Source of the DNA: Pyropia yezoensis
Taxonomy: Eukaryota > Rhodophyta > Bangiophyceae > Bangiales > Bangiaceae
Length of the DNA: 64,000 nt
Assembly: GCA_009829735.1 (NCBI GenBank)
Contig: CM020619.1
Location: 3,478,590-3,542,589 of the forward strand
Direction of reading: 5' to 3'
The notes under the pieces were generated by a model. It was given only the letters and a program-made list of their open reading frames with translations, ran no database searches and had not been told where the DNA came from. The position numbers and the translations under genes were made by a program. Positions 43,635-53,900 of this stretch are shown here, in pieces (the stretch's first letter is position 1; each line of letters opens with the position of its first letter).

Positions 43635-46600
43635 ATGGCCACGAAGTGGGCGGCAGCTGGTGTGCGTGCGGGCTCGTCGGAATCCGTGGCGTCGCCGTCC
43701 ACGCCGCCGCCGGCCCGCGGCCGGCGGCCGGCGTCGGCGGCCGGCGCGGTGCACGGACAGCCGCCGCCGTTGCCGCTGCCGCCGCCATCGCCAGGCGGCG
43801 TTCCACTACGGCGTGACGGATCTCCACCGCCACTGGGTCCTTTTACCGGGGGTCAAGGAGGTGGAGCTGGGCGTGCTGAGCTGTCTGCCGCGTTTCGCCG
43901 GTTCGTGTGTTACCAATTCGGCGCCGACGGGAGGGAGCGGGACGAGGACGTCAGCGGTGGGGGGAGTAGCGGCGGCGGCGGTGGCGGCAGCGGCAACGGA
44001 GGTGGAGGAGGGGGTGGCGTCAGTGGTGGCGGTGGCAGTGGCGGCGTCGGCGTTGGCGGCGGCGGCGGCAGCGGCGGTGGCGGCAGTCTGGAGGAGGCGC
44101 TGGCGGCCGCCGGCAAGCGGCGTGCCGTCTACAACTTTGTGCAGGTTCCTCTCAAGCTGGAGCGGCTCCTCGCTCTGGGCATTCTCATCTGCGCCGATGA
44201 GTTTCTGTCAGTTTTTACCCTCCTCCCATTGCGTGTGGCCGCGGCTGTGGCCGCGTTAATGGTTGCCGCGGTGCGTGCGATGGGGGCCTGGCTGGCGCGC
44301 CTCGCCCGTGGGCAGGGCGGCTGGCGGGCTGTGCCCGCGGCGGCAGCACTGCCGCCGTCACCATCCCCCGCCGTGCGCCGTCGCTCCGCCGCCGCGCGCA
44401 ACCGTCGCGTTGTCGGCGCGGCCGTCGACGTCGTGCACTTGTCGCTGCTGGTTGCCACCGCTGCCACCCTCTTTGCGGTGGACATCTCTCGCGTCTACCA
44501 CAGCATCCGGGGGCAGAGCGTCATCAAGCTGTACGTGGTGTTCAATGTGATGGAGATTTTCGATCGTCTGTGCTGCTCTTTTGGGGTGGACGTCCTGGAC
44601 TCGCTAGGCTGGACCGCCGCGTCGGCGGTGAGCTTTCATCTCGCTGACGCACCTCCGCCGCCTCCTGCGCTTGCCGACCTGTCCGTGGTTGGCGGGGGTG
44701 GTGGGGGAGTCCACTTCGCCCCACGCTCCCCTATGCCGGTGCGGCCGACTGGAGCGGGCGGGGCGCCGGTGGCGTCGCCCATGCGGAGGCCGACACCGGC
44801 CCATGACGTGCACTCCGTGTCGCCGGCTGCGCGCTCGCGGTCCACCCCCCCACTCGCTGGAGTGCGTATGGGCGGACTAGATGCGGCCAACTCGCTGCTG
44901 TTGTCGCCATCCGTCTCAGTCGTTAGTCACAGTGCGGGGAGTGCGTGCGCCTCTGAAGGCGGCGGAGGGGGGGGGGGCGAAGGTGCCGCCGAGGGGGCCA
45001 CTGTCGCCCATGCATCTACAATGCCGCTACGGGCATTCCCGGTGGCAGCGGTGGCGTTGCACAGCGTGCGCAACGGAGCGCCAGATCGTAGCGGCGGGGA
45101 GGGCGGTGGGAGTGGCGGTGACGGTGGCGGTGTCCGTCCTGGTGGAGTTGGCGGCGGCAGTTGCCGTGGGGGTGGCGGTGGGGGCGCAGGTGGCGGTGGA
45201 CGTGGGGGCGGAGGTGGGGGCGGCCGCAGCCGATGCCGTGGTGGACAAGGCGCCCTTCGGCGGCGCACATCGGCCGCCGCCGCCGCTGCTGCGGCCGCCG
45301 CAGGCGAGGATTGTGTCAATGGGGATGGCGGCGGCAGCGGTGGCGGCGGCAGCGGCAGCCGGGGTCGTGTCAACGGCACTGATGGTGCCGGTGCCCGCAG
45401 TGGTGGTGGTGCGGGAAGCGGTTCGGTAGCGTCGGGTTCTCCCCTTCGCGTACCTCCTACCCTCCCCATTCCACCCTGCAACGACCGCCAACGTGGGCAG
45501 TCTTTGCCCCCGCCTCCGGAAGAACGTGGACGGCCATTGGAGCGCTCTCCCCCGTCTTCTCCCGCCCATACGCCCCGACTCACTCCTGACCCCGCCGCGG
45601 ACCGGCGGTCGTGGCGACGGCAGCGGCGACATCGAGCATGGCGGGGCGTCGGCCTGGCCGCCCGCTTTGGCGTCGACTATGCGCTCGCGCTCGTCTACCT
45701 TCACGTCCACGCATTGCTCCTCCTCACCTGGGTGGTTACCCTCAACGTGGCAATCAACACAGCCAACAGTGCCCTGCTGACGCTGCTGATCAGCAACAAC
45801 TTTGTGGAGCTCAAGGGGTCAGTCTTCAAGGCCTACAAGGTTCCCCACCTGTTCCAGATTAGCTGCGCTGACGCCGTCGAGCGGTTTCAGCTGTCTGTTT
45901 TCCTCGGCTCCATGCTCGTTTACACGCAAGGCGATGGACGGCTGCTGCGGGTGTGGGCGATTATGGGCGCCTGCGAGTGCGTGGTGGACTGGGTCAAACA
46001 CGCGTTTGTGGCCAAGTTCAACCGCGTGCCGCATAATGTGTATCGCCACTTTTCGCTGGTGCTCTCATCTGACCTACTTGCAGGGGAGAGCGCGGGCGGG
46101 GGGGTACCGTTGCCTCCGCCGCCACTGCGGGCTGGTCCGCCTCTGGGGTTGGCGACGGCGGCGGTGACGGCGTCCGTTCCGCGCACGGCCGCGTCGGCGT
46201 CGGTGCCACGGTCGCCCGCTCCGTCCCCCCACCCGTCGCCCGCACCCTCACTGACCCTGGCGCCCGCACTTGCACCGGCAGCGGTCGCCGCCCTTCCCCC
46301 TCCCCCGCCGACAGAGGCGTCCTCCCCCCCTGTGAGGGCGCTCACCGACGGCCTCCGCGCGGCCGCAGGCTTTGGCCGCGTCGGCGGGTCGGCGGCCGCC
46401 AAGCGCACCGGCTTTGTCGCGCTACCGCTGGCGGCACTTGCCGTCCGGATGGTCGGGCGCTTCGTCGTGGGGGCGCCACCTGCAGCGGCCTTCGCCGCCT
46501 GGGTCGCCGCGATTGCGGTCAAGCTGGCCGTGTCCACGGCGCTGGCGGGCCACGCCGCCCGGCGGCTCCGTGCCTACGCGGAGCGCCGGGGCGAGTGGGC

Positions 46601-46754
46601 GGGGCACGACGACCGAAACCAGCAGGACTGGTTCCACACCCTCTCCCAGGTCGGTCGCTACGACCTGGTGGGGGGAACGGGTGGAGCGGGGGGACGGGGA
46701 GGAGGAGGTGGTGGGGGGGGCGACGGACTGTTTGGGCAGAGCTGGCAAAAATGA
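43635..46754 (+). CDS. TAPT1/DUF747-family multi-pass membrane protein
   Basis: This 1,039-residue protein carries the TAPT1 (Pfam DUF747) core in two halves. The first has YNFVQVPLKLERLLALG at about residue 165, a membrane segment ending RVYHSIRGQ, and the hallmark IKLYVVFNVMEIFDRLCCSF-GVDVLDSLGW (about 290-326). The second (about 678-800) has several membrane helices with TLNVAINTANSALLTLLISN, NNFVELKGSVFK and HLFQISCADAVERFQLSVFL. Between them lies an insertion of about 350 disordered Gly/Ser/Pro residues. Relatives are human TAPT1 (ciliogenesis), yeast Emp65 (ER, protein protection with Slp1) and plant POD1 (ER), so an ER-type membrane role is likely. An in-frame ATG at 43485 would add 50 residues. 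Single exon, stop TGA. No operon-like neighbours. Confidence 0.88.
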   Translation: MATKWAAAGVRAGSSESVASPSTPPPARGRRPASAAGAVHGQPPPLPLPPPSPGGVPLRRDGSPPPLGPFTGGQGGGAGRAELSAAFRRFVCYQFGADGRERDEDVSGGGSSGGGGGGSGNGGGGGGGVSGGGGSGGVGVGGGGGSGGGGSLEEALAAAGKRRAVYNFVQVPLKLERLLALGILICADEFLSVFTLLPLRVAAAVAALMVAAVRAMGAWLARLARGQGGWRAVPAAAALPPSPSPAVRRRSAAARNRRVVGAAVDVVHLSLLVATAATLFAVDISRVYHSIRGQSVIKLYVVFNVMEIFDRLCCSFGVDVLDSLGWTAASAVSFHLADAPPPPPALADLSVVGGGGGGVHFAPRSPMPVRPTGAGGAPVASPMRRPTPAHDVHSVSPAARSRSTPPLAGVRMGGLDAANSLLLSPSVSVVSHSAGSACASEGGGGGGGEGAAEGATVAHASTMPLRAFPVAAVALHSVRNGAPDRSGGEGGGSGGDGGGVRPGGVGGGSCRGGGGGGAGGGGRGGGGGGGRSRCRGGQGALRRRTSAAAAAAAAAAGEDCVNGDGGGSGGGGSGSRGRVNGTDGAGARSGGGAGSGSVASGSPLRVPPTLPIPPCNDRQRGQSLPPPPEERGRPLERSPPSSPAHTPRLTPDPAADRRSWRRQRRHRAWRGVGLAARFGVDYALALVYLHVHALLLLTWVVTLNVAINTANSALLTLLISNNFVELKGSVFKAYKVPHLFQISCADAVERFQLSVFLGSMLVYTQGDGRLLRVWAIMGACECVVDWVKHAFVAKFNRVPHNVYRHFSLVLSSDLLAGESAGGGVPLPPPPLRAGPPLGLATAAVTASVPRTAASASVPRSPAPSPHPSPAPSLTLAPALAPAAVAALPPPPPTEASSPPVRALTDGLRAAAGFGRVGGSAAAKRTGFVALPLAALAVRMVGRFVVGAPPAAAFAAWVAAIAVKLAVSTALAGHAARRLRAYAERRGEWAGHDDRNQQDWFHTLSQVGRYDLVGGTGGAGGRGGGGGGGGDGLFGQSWQK

Positions 46755-47166
46755 ACAGCTTTTTAGGGGTCGATTTTTTTAATGTATACCTAACTTGCTT
46801 CCATGTTAACAGGTTAGCTGAAGTGCGTGGCAGAAACAGTGGTTGAGCAACAGTACATGATTGGTGAGATATGCATTTCTACGCCTACCATTGGCTGAGA
46901 CACACAGCGTGTTTGTCCGTACAGTCTTTCTTCATTGTTGGGCACCGTTTGTGGCGACCGTAAGCCCAAGGATTGTAACTTGATTCCGTCCTCTGATTGG
47001 TCGGTGACCACGATCGAATGCTGACGCATGCGTTGATCGCACCGTAGAGGTCGGTCGACCTGCATTGGTTACTAGACACCGTGCCCAAGAAAGGATGTCA
47101 CAGCAATGGAGAAAGACTGTACTGTACACATCCGCCAAATGTATGGTACGTTGCAGAAAAGGGCGA
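46755..47166. other. 3' flank of TAPT1 gene
   Basis: There is no gene. Four ATTGG/CCAAT boxes lie within 220 bp (46861, 46890, 46996, 47064), which looks more like a promoter or LTR fragment than a 3' UTR. Confidence 0.3.
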
Positions 47167-47242
<76 letters not shown>

Positions 47243-47369
47243 GGCGGCGGCGACGACGAGTTTTGGGGGGGGGAGGGGGGGGATGGCGGCGCCGACGTCA
47301 GCTGCGGCGGCGGAATGGACGGCAGCAGCGACGACGGCGTGTTGGGGGGGGGGGCACGCCTAATTAAGG
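47167..47369. repeat. 15-bp GGC/GGT minisatellite with a TTAATTAGGCGTGC end
   Basis: From 47167 to 47252 the unit (GGC)4GGT repeats about five to six times; a less regular GGC-rich part follows to 47355. It ends GGCACGCCTAATTAAGG (47354-47370), the reverse complement of which resembles the ends of the elements at 48301 and 48694. Long poly-Gly and poly-Ala frames here are artefacts. Confidence 0.55.
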
Positions 47370-47370
47370 A

Positions 47371-48300
47371 GTGCGGCCTGGGTTTCTTTACACTAGCCTT
47401 TTCAAAGAACGTGCAGCCCTGTGAGTGGCTGAGAAGAAAATTGCGGTTTTTTCATGACCCCAATTTTCACCCCACGCCACAGAGGCCGTGAGGGACGGTC
47501 GGGCGCAGCCCCGGTGACGCGGCCACCCGGATCTTGCGCATGAGTGTGTCCGGGCGAGTGAATCTACCAAGCCCCTTGCACGACATTTCCACCCCTCCCC
47601 CCCCGCCCGCCGCCTTGACGCCTCCCCCTTCAACCCCCCCCCGCCGGAATCTGAAGGTGACAGCCCTTCCCCCATCAATAACTCCACTCCTGTCGCTGTT
47701 ACCCCGGGCATTCTCAGACATCTCTAAGATGCTCCGGGGAAGCGTCTGCAGGTGTACTATGAGGGTCGAAAAGCCACCGAGATGCAGAGGACAGTACATC
47801 CGCCACAGGTGGTAAAGTCACAGTCATGGGGGGACTGCACCTTCCCCGAGACGTGAAAAGACGCCCCCTGCGCCGGGCCCACCCCTGTTTGACCTCGCTA
47901 ACCCCGGGTGTGGCGGGTTATGAGCCTTTGGGGGGTGCGCCGGGCGAGGGTGGTGGCCTTTGGGCGCTCTGCGAGGGGATGAGGTGGGGTGGGTGGCACT
48001 TCACCAAGGTGTGGTGTTTCGTTCCGGCAGCCGTTCTTCGAGGAACGGTTGACTCTCCACTATGCATTCTTTTCTAATCTTTTCTAATCTCACCTGCCCC
48101 ACACGGCCGCGACAACGGGTGCAGGTGCACACGTGTACATTCTTCAACTTCCTGTGGCCCAAAGGAAGAAAAAGACCTGACACCTCGCTCTTGAGCCAAT
48201 GCGGTGACAGAATTGCCTCTCAGAGCCATCGAATTGAACTTCGTCGGCCAATGAGGAGACGAGGGAGCCTGTGAAACCCAGGCTGCACAAAAAACGCCCT
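47371..48300. other. No recognised gene
   Basis: These 930 bp of mixed composition hold only short frames. They lie between two of the GC-cored short elements. Confidence 0.35.
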
Positions 48301-48433
48301 CTTAACTAAGCGTGGGGGGGGGGGGGGGGCGCGGCGACGGCAACGGCGGCGGCGGCAGGGGGGGCAGCGGCAAGGGGGGCGTGTTGGGGGGGGGGGGGGG
48401 GGGGGGGGCGGCGGCCGCGCACGCCCAGTTAAG
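48301..48433. mobile_element. Short GC-cored inverted-repeat element, copy B
   Basis: The left end CTTAACTAAGCGTG and right end CACGCCCAGTTAAG are inverted repeats (12 of 14). The 105-bp core is almost pure G with GGC and a long G-run (48387-48410). Confidence 0.5.
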
Positions 48434-48693
48434 GGCGGACATCTGGGTCAGAACGGATGTACCTCATTGGTTGAAAACTCTCCACAACACCGAGCAAAAA
48501 AAGCGCAGAGAGACGCGCCAGACAGGCATCAACGGGTACCTGGAGACAGACTGGCGCAAGAGAAACAGAGGATCCCTATACCATAAAAAGCGCTATGGGT
48601 TATCCGGTTTTATGCGTGTTTTTTTGTGTCCTGAGCTGCTGTGCTTCACGCTGCTTCATGGGGTAGCAAGCCAGACGTCCGCAAACAGGTACT

Positions 48694-48836
48694 CTTAACT
48701 GGGCGTGCACGATGACGGCGGCGGCGGGGATGGCGACGACGCTGGTGGCGTCGGCTGCCGAGGCGGCCGGCCCGGCGGCCGAGGCGGAGGTGGTGGCCAC
48801 CCTGCCTGTGCCGGTGCCCGCGCACACCTAGCTAAA
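48694..48836. mobile_element. Short GC-cored inverted-repeat element, copy C
   Basis: It begins CTTAACTGGGCGTGC and ends GCACACCTAGCTAAA, an imperfect inverted repeat, with a GGC/GCC-rich core. Same architecture as the copy at 48301. Confidence 0.5.
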
Positions 48837-49173
48837 ACCGCTCCAGAGCGGTCTTGTGGCTTTTCGTTGGCATCAGGCCATTTGATTGGACAGGGGGCCT
48901 TCCAGTCAGTAAAGTCAGCCCTCACTCGAGGATTTCCAACGCTGGCCTGCAGACAGGGGTACTTACTGTACAGGGGGGGGACAAAAGTACAGATCTGCCC
49001 AGATTCGATATCGACTTAGCCCCCCCCAGTCCGGAAAAGGCCACAGATTGATGCATTCAGTCGGGGGAATCGACGCAACCGCGCCTCCTGCTTCGTCCTG
49101 AACGTCATCATGGGTCACCCCAAAGGGGCGAAGGAGGCGCCAGCGGCCACTAGTGTCAATTCTACTGGAAATA

Positions 49174-49211
49174 AGGATCAAATGATCCTCGGCCGAGGAT
49201 CAAATGATCCT
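49174..49211. repeat. Paired GGATCAAATGATCC near-palindromes, left set
   Basis: Copies at 49175-49188 and 49198-49211 are separated by TCGGCCGA-type spacer. The junction itself is a perfect 20-bp palindrome. Set inside the Tc1-like element, 200 bp from its left end. Confidence 0.85.
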
Positions 49212-49619
49212 CAAGAAAATCGTCGATTCTGACCTCGTGGGGCCACACTCAGCACTGCCAGAGGTCACGGAGCCACCCGGGGGGGGGAAGGGGACGGCGC
49301 TGCCACACACTCCCCGTCGTGCTCCACTGACGGTGGCACGCCACAGTTGACCGCCAGCGCCCACGCCAACACCGCCGCTGCCTGGAGCGTCCGCCTCGGC
49401 CTTTAGTGCGCGTTGCACCGCCCGTCCCCCACGCCCCCCCCCCCAGTCCATGACGACGACCACTGCCCTCCCCGCCTTCATCTTGCACGACTGACGTTCT
49501 CCTCAGAATGGGATGCACTCAAGTTCCCCCAGGGGTAAACAGCCGGCGCTGAGTCCATTTCTGGTGTCAGATTGAACAGGGGACGTCGGGAACTATGAGA
49601 AAACAGGACTTCAAAAAGG

Positions 49620-49652
49620 GGATCATTTGATCCTAAAAGGATCAAATGATCT
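49620..49652. repeat. GATC-rich hairpin, right set
   Basis: GGATCATTTGATCC (49620-49633) and GGATCAAATGATC (49639-49651) are complementary across a three-base AAA loop, forming a near-perfect hairpin about 30 bp before the transposase ATG. With the left set it frames about 430 bp that could be a nested MITE or a transposase-binding array. Confidence 0.85.
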
Positions 49653-49680
49653 CCTCAGTAGAATAGACACTAGGGCGGCC

Positions 49681-50673
49681 ATGGCGGCCCTGGTCAAGGC
49701 CGGTCTGACCAACCGCAGGGTGGCTGATGCCCCCGCGGTGCCCATTGGCACCGTCAGCACGATTGCTGCGCGCGTGCGCCGCGGAGAGTCCACCCCCCCC
49801 CGCCGCAGGCAGGGGCGGCCCCGTCTCCTGGACGCCAGAGGGGTGTGCCACCTCCAGTTGGTGGTGTTCCGCAATCGGCGCGTCACCCTGGAGCAGCTGA
49901 CGGCAGAACACATCGCCGGGATGCCTCGGCAGGTCAGCCAGCGCACCATCAGGCGCTACCTGCACCGCATGGCCATGCTTAACTATGCTGCGGTGACAAA
50001 GCCAATTCTCACGCGGCTGCATGTGTCGCGCCGCCTGGCATGGGGTCATACGCACTCTCCGTGGTCTCTGGCGGACTGGGGAAACGCCGCTTTTTCGGAC
50101 GAGAGCACATCCACCGTCCGCCCTGCCATGGGGGAGGCTCGGGTCTGACGGCGGTCTCACGAGCGCTACCTGCATGCTTGTCTGCGCCCGTCGTTCAAGT
50201 CTGGGCGGACAACACTCTCTGTATGGGCTGCCTTCTCTTCGAAGGGCAGGACCCCGCTGGTGCGCATTGACGGACGCCTCAGCCAACACAAGTACATGGG
50301 CATCATCCACGAGTACCTGTTGCCCTTCGTTGAGCAGCGGTACGGCGGGATATCCAACTTTGTTCTTATGGAGGACAACTGTGGGCCTCATCGGGCCATC
50401 AATGTCGGCAAGTACATGGCGCTGCATGGCCTGCGGCGCCTTGACTGGCCGGCGCAGTCGCCCGACATGAACCCGATTGAGAACGCCTGGAGCGTCCTGG
50501 AAACTCGTCTTCGGGCGCGCGAGCGCATGCCTACATCTTTGGACGGCCTCTTCACGGCGTTGTGTGAGGAGTGGGATGGTCTGTCGGGCAGTTTTTTCCG
50601 TACCTTGTGGGAGTCGATGCCTCGTCGGGTCGGGGCGGTGGTGCAGGCTCGCGGGCACGCCACGAAATACTGA
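49681..50673 (+). pseudogene. Tc1-like transposase, one internal stop
   Basis: The frame of 330 codons is intact except for TGA at 50146-50148. An N-terminal paired-like HTH (MAALVKAGLTNRRVADAPAV) and a basic hook (RRRQGRPRL) precede the second HTH (RTIRRYLHRM). The catalytic core has Asp in NAAFSDES, Asp in LMEDNCGPH and Glu in SPDMNPIENAW, with exactly 34 residues between the last two (DD34E). The stop sits in ARV-stop-RRSHERYL, where Tc1 transposases have the conserved VWRR; a TGG to TGA change explains it. Only this one change separates the copy from a full-length protein, so it died recently or depends on readthrough. Confidence 0.88.
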
Positions 50674-50971
50674 AGACAATCGGCCCCTGAGGCGTCTGAG
50701 GGCCACCTTTTTCTGACTCAGGGAAACGATTCGGGACCGATCTTGCAACAAAGTAGCCCAGGCGGATCTATACTTTTGTCCCCCCCCCTGTACACGGGCC
50801 TGTGGGGCCACCTGCTGTACTCGAACTTTTGAAAGAGCAGGCCAGTGGTGGGGCAGGCCTAAGGCAGCCCTTCAAATCAACTTGGCGGCGACGCGCTGCC
50901 CGCTGCCATCGACCCCCATCATGCTCAGATATGTATACGGGCGTACACAAGGGAGAGGCCAAACAATGCTA

Positions 50972-53900
50972 TTACAGAAGAAGAAATGCAACGACAGGGT
51001 CCCACTCCTCCTCTTCTAAAATGTCGCTCTCCGCCTTGGCTGCGGCAGCCGGTTGGGCCTCATCCTCCGCAAGCTTTTCCGCACGCAGCAGCCGATTATA
51101 GTAGGCACGAATGGTGACGTCTGCGCCCACCACCCGACCGTCTGCCCAGGCACGCATGTCCACCTGCTCCTTGGTGTGGGCGGCCGTGGCGCGGCCATAA
51201 TCTCGTTTGTTGACACGCAGCCGGCCTTTCCCTGGCTTGCGTGCCAGGCGCGACCCGGGGGCGGCCGAGGCCCGTCGCTCCCCGTTGTACAGCCCTTGCG
51301 CTGCCGACGGCTGACGCTCCAAGGCGACACGACGCACCAGCTGTAGACACGCTCCTTCGAATGACGCGGAGGTGCACTGTGCACGGGCCTCGCTGAAAAC
51401 ATCGTGCCACGCCTCCAACGCCTGTTCGGTGTAGGACCCCAGGGAGCCAAATCGGAGCAAGAAGTCCGGTGCGTGGTGATCCAGGGCGTGCAGTTTGGGC
51501 GGCACGCTGGGCCAGGGGAAGGCCACCAGCAGCTGGGCAACGAAACGTTGCGACCTCAGCTTGAAGTCCCGTGCAGCCACCACTAGTACGTCTTGGGCCC
51601 GATTGAGGACACCAAAGATTTGGGCCCACTCGGCCCAGGCCGTGCGCAAGGCACCCAGCCGGGAGGCAGACAGATGACCGGCCAGCGCATCGCAAATTCT
51701 GTCGCCCCGGCATGCAATACGACGACAGCTGCGACCCTGGAATCCACCACCGTGATACGACACAGGCCGCACGCCGGCGTCGTCCAGAAGGGCGAGGCCG
51801 ACAGCGCCCGCCGCTGCCACGGCTGCCTCTCGGCCAGATTCCAGCAGGGTCGCCTCGATGGCGACGCGCAGGATGATGGAGGTGCCTCCCAGCGTCAGAT
51901 GGAGGGGGATGGGCACAATCTGGCTCTGCCACACGTCCAACCGCGGACACCGCTTAATGGATAGATGACCGGCCGGCTGCAGCGCAAGGGGGAGGTCCTC
52001 ATTGGGCTGTTCTGCGTGCGCCTCCATCATCGCCTGCAGGTGGGAACGAATGCGGAAGGAAGTCGGGTTTACTGTGCGAGTCGTCGAGATGATAGGAAGA
52101 AACGCAGTGTATTCCCACGACCCGTCACCACGCGCCGAAGCTCCCAACTGAGTTGTGTCGGCGTGGTTTCAAGTCTGCCCGCGTCGGCCGCCGCCGTCGC
52201 ACCGGCGCTAGGCCCACCCTAATATGCGTGCCCACGTCAAGCGGGTCCGGGCCAACACTGGCCAAAACATACCGCCACCAGCACCCTCCACACGGGTGCG
52301 GCCGCGCAAACAAGCCACCTACACGCCCAGCCATCCAATCGAACGACAGTACAGATAAACAACATGCGAATCGGTCCCCAATGTAAAGTGGCCCCCCTTG
52401 GCACCAAATCGGCTGAGTGCGAGGATGCGCACCCCAGCCAAGGCGGAAAACTCACATTTACAGCCACCTCTTGCACGCACCCATAGGCTGCCAGCAACGC
52501 CTGGTTCGCCTTGCACGGGCGCCCAACCACCTGGCACCACACACACGGCAGCCGCGCTGACGCTCCCTTGTGGCCCAAAACGTTGCTCACAAAGTCGAGG
52601 TCTCCATTGAGGAATAGGCGCACAGCGTGCAAAGAGCCGTCGACAGTGACGCCAGCCTGCAACAGGTCCCTGATGTCCGCCATCCGCGATCCAATCATAG
52701 CGTGGAAGTCTGCATTGTCGTCCGTGGTGCATGGTAGGGTGGACATCAAAATCGAATTTGACCTTGACATGGGGTGCACCTGATTGGGCGTTGTCATGAC
52801 GAGCTTGGCCGTCGGCATCCCCCTCCCGCGCTTGTCCAGCCCCAGGCACCGGTGTACGTCTGCCACACTGTCAGCGTGAAGCTGGTAGGTGTAAGGATTT
52901 CCCCCCTAATCCCATGCCTCATACCTAAGGGATATTATCTGGGACCTCTCCTTACAGATCCTGCCAAACCAACTCTTGGCAACATGGATCAATTCCTTGT
53001 ATTGTGGGGCATGACGCGGTGTACCTTCCAGACTCAAGATGAGTCAGCCGCTGTCTCACGGTGTCTACTGGCCGCACGACAGCAGCCATCGACAACCCAT
53101 CATGGCCTGTCGAAAGGCGCCTCCGTCAGCACCCATGACGAGCCACATCTGCCACAGCTGGCGAGTCCGTCAGAATGTCCTCGCTGCAGCATTGCAGAGA
53201 AGTGACTGGCTAGCCGGCTGGCAGATTCGATCGACTCGATCGAACCGTGCTTACACGCCTCTCGGACCTTCGGACCGACTGGCGTCTGGGGCCGGCTGGG
53301 ACGGCGCACTAGGCGCCGCACGCCGGACCCCTTCGTTTGGGATAAACTGGGGCTGCACTCCTTTAATGCGCACGCCCGCCCATGCTTTGTTCTGAGAGCC
53401 ATGCTTTGTTTTTGGGCCGTTTTGTGCCTACCGGCGGCGCGACGGGGAAACGCATGCTTTGGGGCACCTTCGGGTGCCCCGACGCGAGTATATAGTGCGT
53501 GGGTGTCGGCGCCACCTGGGGAGACCGGAGGGGCAACCACAGACACAGACCAAAGACGACCTTAACCTTTTGAACCCCCCTCGATCACCACCGACGTCGC
53601 GCCGTCTTCTTCCCCAGACCCTCCACCGTCACCATCTCCATTCTTTTCCCCGCACCCTGTCGCCCTACTGGCTGGCACGGGTCGCGGACACCGTCACGAG
53701 TACGTTGAGGGCTGCCCAAGTGTGGGTGGTTCCTCACAGTAGGGCACCGCCGGGATGGGATAATAAACGGCCGTGTGCGGAGTGGCCTCGCCGTTGGAGC
53801 CTCGAACGAGCCGCTCGCGAAACAGCCCCGCCGGGACCAGCTCCGCCAATAGGCTCTCAATAGCGTCGCGCAAGCCCACCAGGTGCGCCCCCCGCGCGTC

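Larger units (their letters stand above)
48971..50790 (+). mobile_element. Tc1/mariner (DD34E) DNA transposon
   Basis: Ends are CAGGGGGGGGACAAAAGTA at 48971 and its complement ending at 50790 (one extra G). Similarity extends to about 30 bp with two further mismatches. TA duplications flank both ends (48969-48970, 50791-50792). The 1,820-bp element encodes a Tc1-like transposase on the plus strand. An unusually long leader of about 680 bp holds four copies of a GATC-rich near-palindrome. Confidence 0.9.

Noticed and set aside
47081..47491. Poly-Gly and poly-Ala proteins over the GGC minisatellite
   Set aside because: All frames of a trinucleotide-type repeat are open; there is no flanking domain.
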